Shown one piece after another: positions 18,901 through 27,286 of a stretch of DNA of 64,000 nt. The position numbers and the translations under genes were made by a program. Source of the DNA: Oceaniferula flava. GTDB taxonomy: Bacteria > Verrucomicrobiota > Verrucomicrobiia > Verrucomicrobiales > Akkermansiaceae. The stretch spans positions 151,026 to 215,025 of the forward strand of contig NZ_JAFBGL010000009.1 in NCBI RefSeq assembly GCF_016811075.1, read 5' to 3'. Below the pieces are notes generated by a model. That model saw nothing but the letters and a program-made list of their open reading frames with translations, made no database searches and was not told where the DNA came from. Position 1 is the stretch's first letter; each line of letters begins with the position of its first letter.

Positions 18901-21263
18901 TACCATTGCTGCGGGGTGTTGAACCAAGCACGTTCTAACAATATGGGGACGGGCACGAGTCGGCTGAGGTCGAGATCGCAGGTTGCGGCACCGGCGCTGG
19001 ACAGAGCCAGCACGCGCAGGTCGTTGATTTCCGCGAGCTTCTCCGATTTCAAATGCAGCACGCCATCGGCTCCGGTTTCACCCGTGGCGACGATCTTGCC
19101 GCCATCGGCCACGAGCAGTTTCACCCCGGCGGTGGGCGCTCCCTCACGGCGCCAGTTGGTGGCAAAGGCGAGCAGCTCATCCTTGCTGGAGCGTACCGCG
19201 ATATCGATGTCGCTGCGGACGATCACGGTGGTGGAGAGAAAACCTTCGCCTTCGACTTTCACCACGCAGACGCCTGGCTTGTTCGGCTCGAAGGGGACGG
19301 GGATTTGTTTCTCGATGGGGATGTATTTCTTGAAGCCATCGATGGCGACGTCCCACTGCTTGTCCGGCTCGACCAGATCGACATCGAGCTCGCTGATGTT
19401 GCCCAGCTTGCGGGCCTTGCGGAAGTAGGATTCGAGATCGAGCCAATACTGTCGGATGGTGACCTTCTCAACGTTGCGCAGGCTGAGGGAAACGGTCGGG
19501 TCTTCGTCTGTGCGGAAGACTTTCGGGCTGGAGGCGATCAAGCGCTTCGAGGTGAGCAGCTGTCGACGTTGCGCCGCCATGGGGCTCTTGGTTTGGCGGT
19601 AGATCGTGAGCGCTTTTTCAAGATCGCCCAAGCGTTGTTCGTAGATCAGGCCGATCAGTTCGCGGGCGTCGGTGGCGTGTTGGGTTTTGGGATACTTCGA
19701 GAGCAGCTCGTCCCAGACGGCGATCGATTTTTTAAATAAGGCAACCTGGGCCTCGCGCTGTTCCGGAGTGAGGTTTTTCTCCTCGTCCATCTCGATGGCG
19801 AGCTGGTGGGGGATGCGTCCTAACAGAAAAAGAACCTGCGGTGCGTGCTCGGACAGTGGGTGCTTGGTCAGAAACGACTGCAGCAGGGCGGTGGCTTTCT
19901 CGGCGGCCGCCGGTGGGTCGTCGGCTTGGTGGGTCTGGCGGATGGCTTGCAGTGCCTCGGTGTAATCGATGGTCACCAGTCCCTTCTGGCTATCGGCCCA
20001 GCGAGTGCCATTGGGGAAGTCCACCGTGGTTTGGTTCCACGCTTGGCGTGCTTGATCGAACTGGTGCAGCTGCAGGTGAAGTTGCCCGATCTGATAGCTG
20101 GCTTCTTCACGTTTCCGGGCGGCATTTTCCTGACGTTTGAGAAATGCGTCACGGCTTTCCTTTTCCAGCGTGACCGGATTTTCAGCCACCGTGACCGGGT
20201 TTTTCAAGAGATCCTGATAGGCGCTGATCGCTTGTTCCGGCTTGCCGTGGCTGGCGAGCATCGAGGGAATCATGAATGCGGTCGAGTTGGCGTGCAGATG
20301 CCGCGGGTGCTTTTGCAAATACTCCTTCGCCGTTTCCACCCAGAGCTCGACGTCGCTGCTGCGGCCTCCCTGCGCACGCATAGCCATCAGCTTCAGCCAA
20401 GCGGCATCGGCGGTGAGGCCGGGGCTGGATTCCAGCTCTCCTTTTTCCATCATGCTCAGCAGCTCATCGAGGTAGCGGACGGCGAGCGGGCGTTGATTGC
20501 TGCGGTGCAAGGCCTCGGCCATGCGATAACGCACCTCGGAGCGATGCTCGCCGGGCTCCTTGGAGCTGGTGTTTTTCTGAAAGGTGAGTCGCTGCTGATT
20601 CTGCATCTCGCCGCGCCAGCTGGGATCGAAGACTTGGAGGTAGGAAACGGCATCCTTCACCACTGTCGGCCACTGTTGCAGGTGGCCCGCCATCCGGATC
20701 ATCGAATAGTGCGCCAGCTCCCGCAGCTTGAGCGAGCACTGTAGGTCGAGCACTTCCTTGTAGAGGTGGTAGGCTTTTTGGAAATCAGGCTTCGGGGCCT
20801 CGAGGTCCTCGGGCGCTGGGATCTTGGCGAAGAGATCGGCGAACTCCAACAGGCTCTTGGCGACCTCGTCCTTGCGCTTTTCGGAGAAAAGCCGACCGCT
20901 CTCCGCCTCGTAAATCGCCAGTGCGGCCTGGTATTGACCGCGGGCGGCGAGGCTGTGGGCTTTCAGGAAGGAGGCTTTGTGGCGCCAGTCGCTGTCAGGA
21001 AACTTTTGCTTCAACGCATCGCAGACATTTTCGGCATCGGCGTGTTTTTTATCGAGATGCAGAGCGCGCGCTTTCAGAAGCATCAACTGGTCTTCGGTGA
21101 AGTTGGCGTCCTGCTTGGCCATGGCAGCGAGGTCACCGTTGAGAATTTTCAGCGCAGCGGGGTATTGTTTAGCCCGTATCCGCTCGGCGGCATCCGCTGC
21201 CTGGGCAAGGAGAGGGCAGACGCTGAGCAGCAGGGAGGTCAGACCGAAAAAGATGGTTTTCAT
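12966..21263 (-). CDS. giant secreted TPR / alpha-2-macroglobulin-like protein
   Basis: A 2765-residue exported protein (start at 21263 gives signal peptide MKTIFFGLTSLLLSVCPLLAQA; an upstream ATG at 21290 adds 9 residues). Order: TPR-type helical repeats (about 20-570). Then MG/A2M beta domains, e.g. VVLSLDFPKTWTALGEKVTG and LLVDKNKLHSGGEAKIDAW. An inserted helical segment (about 1280-1410, ending DQTRAQLLSQVERAWE) and a Gly/Asn-rich linker follow. Then an A2M domain, and an alpha/alpha-toroid-like part (about 1720-1880) lacking the CxEQ thioester. An MG10-like domain with VNQGERVRVDLFVHH comes next, then more TPRs (about 2200-2520). The C-terminus is Lys-rich. A periplasmic or surface protease-trap, scaffold or envelope-defence role is inferred. 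No thioester chemistry is expected. Confidence 0.85.
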   Translation of the reverse strand: MKTIFFGLTSLLLSVCPLLAQAADAAERIRAKQYPAALKILNGDLAAMAKQDANFTEDQLMLLKARALHLDKKHADAENVCDALKQKFPDSDWRHKASFLKAHSLAARGQYQAALAIYEAESGRLFSEKRKDEVAKSLLEFADLFAKIPAPEDLEAPKPDFQKAYHLYKEVLDLQCSLKLRELAHYSMIRMAGHLQQWPTVVKDAVSYLQVFDPSWRGEMQNQQRLTFQKNTSSKEPGEHRSEVRYRMAEALHRSNQRPLAVRYLDELLSMMEKGELESSPGLTADAAWLKLMAMRAQGGRSSDVELWVETAKEYLQKHPRHLHANSTAFMIPSMLASHGKPEQAISAYQDLLKNPVTVAENPVTLEKESRDAFLKRQENAARKREEASYQIGQLHLQLHQFDQARQAWNQTTVDFPNGTRWADSQKGLVTIDYTEALQAIRQTHQADDPPAAAEKATALLQSFLTKHPLSEHAPQVLFLLGRIPHQLAIEMDEEKNLTPEQREAQVALFKKSIAVWDELLSKYPKTQHATDARELIGLIYEQRLGDLEKALTIYRQTKSPMAAQRRQLLTSKRLIASSPKVFRTDEDPTVSLSLRNVEKVTIRQYWLDLESYFRKARKLGNISELDVDLVEPDKQWDVAIDGFKKYIPIEKQIPVPFEPNKPGVCVVKVEGEGFLSTTVIVRSDIDIAVRSSKDELLAFATNWRREGAPTAGVKLLVADGGKIVATGETGADGVLHLKSEKLAEINDLRVLALSSAGAATCDLDLSRLVPVPILLERAWFNTPQQWYRPGESVQLSGLLRTPANGLYQIPAKEHRQWTLRCVDMNGGKLIHQTAITLNDHGSFSTSFTIPKGLSQARITATLSRTEGDKSLDFHTLITVKNQPRNRVVLSLDFPKTWTALGEKVTGTVTAKYHWGAPVADREVTVKLPNNLKLKTTTNAEGVATFDYDTSLLASGSVASFSVSMPSESANLVRKIIDIDPLGFGIEAELSHATIASGEAFEVIAKTLLPDGKAATREITLEVVKQEVKKADPILGRDTPAELPNAVQSRQVIPATPMRETIVQTHTLTTDAETGLAKQAITLDEGGRFILRIRGKDARGRLVYAESFIEIYGEDSQQKIRLLVDKNKLHSGGEAKIDAWSRLDSPTHALLSIEADKLVEYRVVKLAPGKTPITLKLNERHAPVFRAAMMAMHQRKFYSSDEILPVDRELKVVTQIEGLDADNTIAPGGKLKVNVKVLDGNDQPQDAEVSLSLIDQRDAHSAINHQDFSRSQRLPNFAMGTSCGLRHQGSQKAVDMVARAEERRAMNMANRPLARQNTALSQHHAQAVQQVRKQLYMGEGYFNLGQYDQATAMFQSVLKVDKYNKAARRWLERIASTQSDYYRSAYDQTRAQLLSQVERAWEVAGESQRADAFGGGSGGGANGGNIQRARPASNIATGGLRSGDFAFSQNNIDAILNNPNRNSIDAELDNRNGRGFSNNSYNANWKTYNYRLAGKEQQGVADGYIAAPSLLTLSHHSHQPTLIWAMAQQAIPKSGRDLEIPLPETSGSWKLLSHASTAGGVLGQKVDTLHTRLPYDLHLNHPSVLIEGDQLAPEIVLTRRNTDAAESITLNLRVKAGTKRLMQTKHTLNFAAGESTQRISPKAIEVPKAPTLDFLLTGENKLRIARQVTIRPWGLPVADRASAVLKAGKQSLTLKLPAKVRQQELKLQILPGMHTALRQLALAPQASWCGTRIPFRQSHASGKLLAVAAVISYHRDRGLPDAQMADLITRANQLAAELAVTKNKDGSWPAVKGRSAGDLDHSAMAFEALTLAKKLQLTVDQPTLTTARLWLEKQQSSIASSDVDARATVQYALSCADAADFSTCNRLFRERGKLGDVGKALLAAAFVNLDRPDTAKTLLAAMAGKDKWQSKSTRILATETFVAARALSAAVAVQPKSALTTTLRDVVLMNSGADGFTSDLDRGAALVTLAKFEQQADPADARVSISLNGKKLAEINTDQPKEMANITVDSKLLVEGENTLSFAMEGTGRLVAGATITGFAPLPEEHKIDPNFEITRHRYAREGLSFQGKPLRARGTSPAKTVNQGERVRVDLFVHHQRNNEREVVVIERIPAGFVYEKGSLSGQHSGARVENDHLVVTFDGRVKHRFISYNIIARHPGIWRQPPTLMLPLRNPADGVHGKPGSLTVIGPKEKNPDVYVKNYSERSELAKLHFEQNKFPAARAEIMAIRKERPDWENVENSRMLLWIETASYQPDARLLVESFEILNERSPDLVIPFEKILKVGKAYQQLKEFERGLEVFTATIEAGFAKDTYVGVALEDQGRFLDAVDYQKQLWRLYPDEGAIANAWFALAQQLFQMAPKATSMQPRRGTEKAPTELQLIEESGDILNSFLLATPDSPLADDAAFTLANVLFSLKQFKGVVEHAHACVDRYPKSKHAGSFRYMEALGSFWLRDYDAALKAASEVAQGSSEDKNLAAYITAQIYHAKGQPLEAARWYERVKGIYPDAQESIAYFEQKSVRLDEAKLLKSGEKAEIKLHYRNIKEAHLQIYRVDLMKLYLREKSLSNVANVNLAGIAPKHEMTIQLGDGQDFQDREKRVTLPVKDDGAYLVICRGDYLYTSGLVLITSLKMEVQENLAARSLRVNISDQGSGKYLDNVHVKAIGVRDSKFKSGETDLRGIWKAENITSRPTVIARDEQGRYAFYRSQANYSPVAARQNALPAPKAKPDFKGNLMKKQQQLNKDNASQYEQLRRSKGKGVKAKEAIKK

Positions 21264-21445
21264 AAGGCGTGGTGGGGTTAGCTTGAGCATGACGATGCCG
21301 AGATATTAGGCTCATGCCGAGAGGTTTTTGTGTAAATCCTATGTAAAAGATGAGGGTGGACGACAGCCAGACGGGATTTTCCCCACCGGCAGCCCCTGAC
21401 GCCAGACTTGCCAATCCAGGAGACTCTTGCTAAGGGATCGACGCA

Positions 21446-23800
21446 ATGTATCTCAATGATCCTAAGAAGAAAGAGGCCAAGTTCCACTGGCAGCACCTGT
21501 TGGCGTGGTTGGCGGGGATCGTTTCCGCGATGGTTCCCTTTATCGGATCTTGGGAAATTGGCACCATGCAGATTCCGGTGCGCTTCGGCCCGGGGAACTT
21601 TGGTTTCAATCTGCTGATCGCCACCGGACTGTGCACCTTGGGTGGTGTCGTCGGTGGTTACTGGTGGCGGTTTTGTAAGTGGTTGCTGGGGCGCAATGAC
21701 CTGGTGCTCACCTTGCTCACCGTGGCTCTGGCAACGGTCGCCTTGCTAGCCTGCGTCTCGGAGGTGCTGCACGATTTCTTTTTCTACCTGATCGGCGGCC
21801 TGCTGCTGGCGGGGCTGGTGATGGCTTTTGTGAAAAAAGACCGAAGCTTCCGTCGCTGGAGAGGCTGGCATGGATTGCTCGATTGGTTAGGCGAACGCAG
21901 CCGACTGAATGCCGTCTTTTTCCTGCTGCTTTTCCTCGTGCTCGCCGTCAATAACTCGCTGCTGATCTTCGGTCTGGATGTCACGGTGGCAGAGAAAATC
22001 AGCGCGCTGATGGGGCGGGTTCTGATGAGCGGTGCCGTCGCCGGGATCCTTTACCTGCTGGCGGAACTCACCATGCGTGCCGCTCCCCGCTATTTCCGCT
22101 GGGCTCCCTGGTTGGCGCTGAGCATGGCTCCTTTGATCGTGATCGCGGACCAGTGGATGGGGATCGCTTTGGGGCGCCGCTTGATTGAATTTGTCAATGG
22201 ACTCACCGCCTCGGGCGACTTCAACCCGGCCGTGGAGCTGGCGGCCAGTGGCCTGGATGTCGGACCTCTGGGTGCGATCCTGCTTGTGGTCGGTATCGTC
22301 GCTTCCGCCTTGGGCCTTTCATGGGCGGCGTGGGTTTTATCGAAACGCTGGGACATGAAAATTTCCGTCGGCGTGGCCCTGCTGATCTCCTTCATTTGCT
22401 GGGGTGGGGTGGTTGCCGAGCAAGGGATCGGTTCGAAGTGGAAGAGCACCGCTGCCTGGCAGGCCGAGCACAAATTGTTTGATCTCAACCTCGGCGTCTT
22501 CAGCCCGCCCAAGGGTGTCGGGCATTACGCCGTGAGCTTTCGCACACCCGAATCCGGACTGGAAAATGCCCCGGCCAGCACGCTTTTCGTGAAGCCGGAT
22601 GTTTATTTCATCATGGTCGAGAGCGTGCGCGCCGATGCCCTCAGCGAAAAAACCTCTCCCTTCCTCTGGCAGTTGAAAAACGAGGAGTGCCAAGAGCTCG
22701 GCGATACCTGGTCGACGTCCAATGCCACCCACCTGTCATGGTATGGCCTGTTCCACAGCCAGGTGCCGGTATTCTGGCGCGATACCTTGGAGACAATTCC
22801 TGACAAGTCGAACTACCTCGGGTCGGCCGCGCTGCAGTGGATGAAAAAGTCCGGCTACGAGATCGAAGTCCGCGCCGTCTGTGACCTGGGATACAAGGAC
22901 TTCGGCATGCTGAACTTCGGCGGTCCGGGCGCCCTGACAAGTGTCTGGGAGGACACCGAACGCGGCACCGATTTTGGCGATAAAAATATCCCCGAGCGCG
23001 AAGTGGTCACCTTTGATAAACTTCGCGAGTCGGTGAAGAATCGGCCCGAAGGCGGCGGCTTCTACTACACGGCGCTCGATTCCCCCCACTACAATTACTA
23101 CTGGCACAACGATTTCACACCGCCCTACGAGGACTACGAGCACGACATCCGCTTTCCCTTCAACCCCAGCGAGGAAGAGGTCAAACGCTACGTGAATCGC
23201 TACTGGAACTCGGTCGCTTGGGTCGATCACCAAGTGAAGGAGTTCTGCGATTTTCTCAAAGCCGAAGGTCGCTACGACAACGCCATCATCATCGTCACCG
23301 GAGATCACGGCGAGGAGTTCCAAGAGCAAGGGAGCTGGTGCCACTGTTCGTCGCTGCAGCCCGAACAAACTCACGTGCCCATGCTGATCAAGTGGCCGAG
23401 CTACATGGGGCGCGGACCGTCCCATACACAGGCCAGCCACATGGACATCATGCCATCGATTCTTGGATTGTTAGGGTGTCCTGAGGAGGAGTTGAACAAA
23501 CTCGCCGGCCACAACCTGCTCGCCAACGAGCCCACCTCCCACACCCAGATCTCGACCACCGCCTACGCCGGAAAAAGCGGCGAAACCATGGTGCTTCGCC
23601 GCGACGGCTACACCGCTACCTTCTCATGGAAAAACTACTGGGAAGCCAATGTGCCGAGTGACGTCGTGTTAGAACGCCTGGTCGGCCCCGATGGCCCCGT
23701 CATCCACCCCGACCCCAGCGCCTACGCCGAAGAACTCCGTCTACGCTTCCCAGACGCGTTCACCCGCTTCTTCGACAAGTTCGAAGTGATCGAAGACTGA
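21446..23800 (+). CDS. membrane-anchored sulfatase/alkaline-phosphatase superfamily protein
   Basis: A 784-residue protein. The N-terminal half (about 15-330) has roughly eight to ten hydrophobic segments. The C-terminal half is a sulfatase-superfamily catalytic domain of the phosphoglycerol/phosphoethanolamine transferase-like type. It has VYFIMVESVRADALS (metal-binding motif), TSNATHLSWYGLF (the T/S nucleophile region in place of a formylglycine Cys), IIIVTGDHGEEFQEQGSW (metal-binding Asp-His) and QTHVPMLIKWP. Absence of C-x-P-S-R argues against a formylglycine sulfatase. Likely role is transfer or hydrolysis of phospho-head groups on envelope glycans or lipids. It is divergent from the A2M-like gene. 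A phrase repeat begins inside its stop codon. Confidence 0.85.
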   Translation: MYLNDPKKKEAKFHWQHLLAWLAGIVSAMVPFIGSWEIGTMQIPVRFGPGNFGFNLLIATGLCTLGGVVGGYWWRFCKWLLGRNDLVLTLLTVALATVALLACVSEVLHDFFFYLIGGLLLAGLVMAFVKKDRSFRRWRGWHGLLDWLGERSRLNAVFFLLLFLVLAVNNSLLIFGLDVTVAEKISALMGRVLMSGAVAGILYLLAELTMRAAPRYFRWAPWLALSMAPLIVIADQWMGIALGRRLIEFVNGLTASGDFNPAVELAASGLDVGPLGAILLVVGIVASALGLSWAAWVLSKRWDMKISVGVALLISFICWGGVVAEQGIGSKWKSTAAWQAEHKLFDLNLGVFSPPKGVGHYAVSFRTPESGLENAPASTLFVKPDVYFIMVESVRADALSEKTSPFLWQLKNEECQELGDTWSTSNATHLSWYGLFHSQVPVFWRDTLETIPDKSNYLGSAALQWMKKSGYEIEVRAVCDLGYKDFGMLNFGGPGALTSVWEDTERGTDFGDKNIPEREVVTFDKLRESVKNRPEGGGFYYTALDSPHYNYYWHNDFTPPYEDYEHDIRFPFNPSEEEVKRYVNRYWNSVAWVDHQVKEFCDFLKAEGRYDNAIIIVTGDHGEEFQEQGSWCHCSSLQPEQTHVPMLIKWPSYMGRGPSHTQASHMDIMPSILGLLGCPEEELNKLAGHNLLANEPTSHTQISTTAYAGKSGETMVLRRDGYTATFSWKNYWEANVPSDVVLERLVGPDGPVIHPDPSAYAEELRLRFPDAFTRFFDKFEVIED

Positions 23801-24053
23801 CCGCGAATCTGACCAATCTGACGAATTTTTTCAGGGGGTGATAGTTCATTGTGGAAGCACGGAAAGGGCGGAAGGCACGGAAGAAGGCATGGTTGCTAAA
23901 TCAAAGCTAGTGCTAACCACTCTGAAATTGAGTGTTTTCCCTGTGAAATCATCCACACAACCCCAGCCAAAATTCGCCCAATTCGTAAGATTCGCGGTCA
24001 AAAAAGCACAACCCAAGCAACCTTCCGTGTATTCCGTCCCTTCCGTGGTTCCC
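23799..24053. repeat. nested inverted phrase repeats
   Basis: The 352-bp gap 23801-24152 contains two interleaved inverted pairs. GACCGCGAATCT...GACGAATTTTT (23799-23831) is the inverse of AAAATTCG...GATTCGCGGTC (23969-23999). The G-rich block GGAAGCACGGAAAGGGCGGA (23853-23872) and its extension to 23888 is the inverse of CCTTCCGTG...TTCCGTGGTTCC (24021-24053). Single copies occur at 9615-9690 and 60688-60720. Small ORFs here translate to TEGTEYTEG-like strings and are not genes. From 24060 to 24152 I see nothing else. Confidence 0.75.
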
Positions 24054-24152
24054 ATCGAATAATCAACCCAAGCACTTTCGCGTCTTTCGCCTATCTCGCA
24101 GTTCAGCGTCCCGCGAATGCGGGGCATCTACCCCTGCACTTCATTTTAGCGG

Positions 24153-24905
24153 TTAGAAAAAGCAAAGCTTCACCCCCGCGATCATCGCAAACACAATCAC
24201 CGTCGCTTCAAACGCGCGCTGGGGGATTTTCACCAGCACTTTTTTGCCTCCGAACACCCCAAGCGCAATCGCCGGGAGCAGCAGTAAGTTCGAGAGCAGC
24301 GAGCTCGCCGTGATCAAGTTCATCCCCGCACCCAGCGGCAGTTTGAGGAAATTGATCACCAGGAAAAACCGCGCTCCCACACCGATCAGTTCCATCTTGT
24401 CCATGCGCCGTGAAAGCATGTAAATTTGCATGATCGGTCCGGCCGCATTCGCCAGCACCGTGGCGACCCCACCGGTGGTGCCAAAGAAAAATCCAAACTT
24501 GCGAGTCAGCGCGATTTTGTAGAACCCCTCGGCATTGAAGCGACCCAGCAGCTGCAGCGAAACCATCACCAGGATGATCGACCCGATGATTTTTCGCATG
24601 GCGGCATTGTCGACATTACCTAACACCAGCACCCCGATCCCCATGCCCACCAGCGCCGGCCAAGTGAGCAGCCAGACGGATTTCCACGAGGCGTATTTGC
24701 GAAAGGCCGGGTAGACCATCAGGTCGGCCATGATCAGCATCGGCAGTGCGAAGCCCAAAGATTCCTTGGCGCCAAAGACATCCGCCAGAATGAATACCGA
24801 GATCAGCGAGATGCCGGAAAAGCCTGCTTTCGAGACCCCGATGCAAAAAGCCGCGATCGCCGCCAGCATCCATATCGTGGGGTTGTCCGTCATCAGCGCT
24901 GGCAT
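24153..24905 (-). CDS. TauE/SafE family sulfite/anion exporter
   Basis: A 250-residue inner membrane protein with about eight hydrophobic segments in two repeats. Family features are the N-terminal FCIGVSKAGFSGISLISV (first TauE motif with G-x-x-K-x-G) and the second-half repeat FGFFFGTTGGVATVLANAAGPIMQIYML. Length is normal for the family. Such proteins export sulfite, sulfoacetate or other organosulfur anions. With two rhodaneses and sulfatases in the window a sulfur link is tempting, but the gene stands alone here and the substrate cannot be deduced. Confidence 0.92.
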   Translation of the reverse strand: MPALMTDNPTIWMLAAIAAFCIGVSKAGFSGISLISVFILADVFGAKESLGFALPMLIMADLMVYPAFRKYASWKSVWLLTWPALVGMGIGVLVLGNVDNAAMRKIIGSIILVMVSLQLLGRFNAEGFYKIALTRKFGFFFGTTGGVATVLANAAGPIMQIYMLSRRMDKMELIGVGARFFLVINFLKLPLGAGMNLITASSLLSNLLLLPAIALGVFGGKKVLVKIPQRAFEATVIVFAMIAGVKLCFF

Positions 24906-24987
24906 GGCGCACCCTGATCAGATCATGGCTTACTTTTCAAGGATTCGTCATTGGAATTTGTCGGTGCTGAGCTAAAAAGACCGCGCC

Positions 24988-26532
24988 ATGGCAGATAAAA
25001 AACCGACAGTGCTCATCATTCGCGACGGCTGGGGAGTGAACCCAGGAGGAAAGAAAACCGCAAAAAAAGAGGGGAACTCCACCCTGCTTGCGAACACACC
25101 TTTCCATGACGAAATGTTCAAAACCTATCCCAAGGGCTTTGTCAGTGCCTCGGGACTCGATGTCGGACTGCCCGATGGCCAAATGGGGAACTCGGAAGTC
25201 GGCCACCTCAACCTCGGCGCAGGGCGCGTGGTCTATCAGGATCTAACAAGAATCAACAAGTCCATCGAAGACGGCGACATCGCCGACAACCGTGTGCTCA
25301 AGACCGCTTTCAACAAGGCGAAAAAAGGCAAGGTCCTGCACTTCATCGGCCTGGTTTCAGACGGTGGCGTTCACTCGCACCAGGACCAACTCATCGCCAT
25401 GGCGAAGTTGGCCCGTGAGAGCGGGGTGGAGGAGATCTACGTGCACGCCATCACCGATGGTCGCGACACCTCACCGACCGCTGGAGCCGGCTATCTCAGC
25501 TACGTTGAGGACGAGCTCGCCAAATACGGCGCCCGCATCGTCACTGTCATCGGTCGTTACTACGCCATGGACCGCGACAAGCGCTGGGAGCGCACCAAGA
25601 TCGCTTGGGATGCCATCGTGCACGGCAAGGGCACCAAGAAAGACATCCTCGCCAGCGAAGCCGTGGCCGAGATGTATGAGCAGGAGAAAACCGATGAATT
25701 CCTGCTGCCGATGACCTTCTTCAAACACAACACCAAACGCGTCAACGATGGCGATGTGGTGCTCTGGTTCAACTTCCGTGCCGACCGCGCACGTCAGCTT
25801 TCCGAGGCATTCCTCACCAAACCACGCTTCACCGGCTTCAAAACCGGCCGCCGTCCCAATGTGCATTACGTCACCCTCACCGAATACGATGAAACCTACA
25901 AAGTGCCCGTCGTTTTCAAACCTGAGAAACTCAAGAATGTGTTAGGTGAAGTCGTGGCCAAGGCCGGCAAGACGCAAATGCGCATTGCCGAGACCGAGAA
26001 ATACCCGCACGTCACCTACTTCTTCAATGGTGGCAAGGAAAAGCCTAACAAGGGCGAAGACCGCTACATCGTGCCATCGCCAAAGGTCGCCACTTACGAT
26101 CTCCAGCCGGAGATGAGTGCTCCGGAGGTCATGGACAAAGTCGTTGAGAAGCTCAAGGGCTACGATCTCTGCATCCTCAACTTTGCCAACCCTGACATGG
26201 TCGGGCACACCGGCGTGGTCGAGGCTGCGATCAAGGCCTGCGAAACCATCGATGAGGGCTGTCGCCGCGTGGTCGAGGAAACACTCCGCCTGGGAGGCAA
26301 GCTCATCATCACCGCCGATCACGGCAACTGTGAAAAAATGATCAACGCCGACGGTTCCCCGCACACCGCCCACACCACCAACCTGGTGCACGCAATCTAC
26401 GTCGCAGACGACCATGACAAATTCACCGTCAACGACGGCATCCTCGCCGACATCGCCCCAACATTGTTAGATATGATGGGCGTCAAACCATCCCCAGAGA
26501 TGACCGGCAAAAGCCTCTTGGCCAAGAAATAA
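24988..26532 (+). CDS. gpmI: 2,3-bisphosphoglycerate-independent phosphoglycerate mutase
   Basis: A 514-residue GpmI interconverting 3- and 2-phosphoglycerate in glycolysis, with two Mn ions and a phosphoserine intermediate. The start KPTVLIIRDGWGVNP carries the first metal-binding Asp (usually DGWG). The nucleophile Ser is in MGNSEVGHLNLGAGRVVYQDLTRI. Substrate-binding regions are HAITDGRDTSP and GRYYAMDRDKRWERTK. The C-terminal metal site has NFANPDMVGHTG and ITADHGNCEKM followed by PHTAHTTN. All key residues are present. It is divergent from the TauE gene and followed after 14 bp by repeat array B. Confidence 0.98.
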   Translation: MADKKPTVLIIRDGWGVNPGGKKTAKKEGNSTLLANTPFHDEMFKTYPKGFVSASGLDVGLPDGQMGNSEVGHLNLGAGRVVYQDLTRINKSIEDGDIADNRVLKTAFNKAKKGKVLHFIGLVSDGGVHSHQDQLIAMAKLARESGVEEIYVHAITDGRDTSPTAGAGYLSYVEDELAKYGARIVTVIGRYYAMDRDKRWERTKIAWDAIVHGKGTKKDILASEAVAEMYEQEKTDEFLLPMTFFKHNTKRVNDGDVVLWFNFRADRARQLSEAFLTKPRFTGFKTGRRPNVHYVTLTEYDETYKVPVVFKPEKLKNVLGEVVAKAGKTQMRIAETEKYPHVTYFFNGGKEKPNKGEDRYIVPSPKVATYDLQPEMSAPEVMDKVVEKLKGYDLCILNFANPDMVGHTGVVEAAIKACETIDEGCRRVVEETLRLGGKLIITADHGNCEKMINADGSPHTAHTTNLVHAIYVADDHDKFTVNDGILADIAPTLLDMMGVKPSPEMTGKSLLAKK

Positions 26533-26546
26533 AGCAGCGCAGCAGC

Positions 26547-27217
26547 GGTAGGGCAGGTTGGCCTCAACCTGCCGGATCGAAGCGCACACCTCGGCCCTAC
26601 CTAACATCCCCCCAACAGCCTTCATCTGCGCCATCCCTGGCCGAAGCATCAAAGCCACCATCCGGATGATTGAGGCCAATCATCCCTACCACCGGCATGA
26701 ATAGCCAGCGGTAGAGTATTACGGTAGGGCAGGTTGGCCTCAACCTGCCGGACCGAAGCGCACACCTCGGCCCTACCTAACATCCCCCCAAGGCCCCTCA
26801 TCCCTGACATCCTTGGCCGAAGCATCAAAGCCACCATCCGGATGATTGAGGCCAATCATCCCTACCACCGGCATTCCAGCCAGCGGTAGAGTATTACGGT
26901 AGGGCAGATTGGCCTCAACCTGCCGGACCGAAGCGCTCACCTCGGCCCTACCTAACATCCCCCCAAGGCCCCTCATCCCTGACATCCTTGGCCGAAGCAT
27001 CAAAGCCCCCATCCGGATGATTGTGGCTCAATCATCCCTACCTCCGGCATGGATAGCCAGCGGTAGAGTATTATGGTAGGGCAGATTGGCCTCAATCTGC
27101 CGGACCGAAGCGCCCACCTCGGCCCTGCCTAAAATACCCCCAACAGCCCTCATCTGCCCATCCCTGGCCGAAGCATCAAAGCCACCATCCGGATGATTGA
27201 GGCCAATCATCCCTACC
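26547..27217. repeat. repeat array B: four tandem hairpin-bearing units (period 175-177 bp)
   Basis: Units begin at 26547, 26723, 26898 and 27075. Each opens GGTAGGGC and ends CCCTACC. The right hairpin (GGATGATT / AATCATCC around GAGGCC) is identical to array A in units 1, 2 and 4 and altered in unit 3 (ATTGTGGCTCAAT). The left hairpin differs from array A and changes in a compensated way: GGTT/AACC in units 1-2, GATT/AATC in unit 4, and the intermediate GATT/AACC in unit 3, which still pairs through G-U on the minus-strand transcript. The array fills the space between gpmI and the I78-like gene; ORFs across it are artefacts. Confidence 0.9.
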
Positions 27218-27286
27218 CATAGGTGCTTGATAACGGATTCCAAATTTCCACTAACGCGACGGGTAAAACGATGGCATATTGCGGGC

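Noticed and set aside
23947..23960. DnaA-box-like TCATCCACA
   Set aside because: A single near-match within phrase repeats far from dnaA; expected by chance.
23838..24127. Small ORFs with TEGTEYTEG/ERAEGTEEG text
   Set aside because: Translation of dispersed phrase repeats; no start signals and both strands open.
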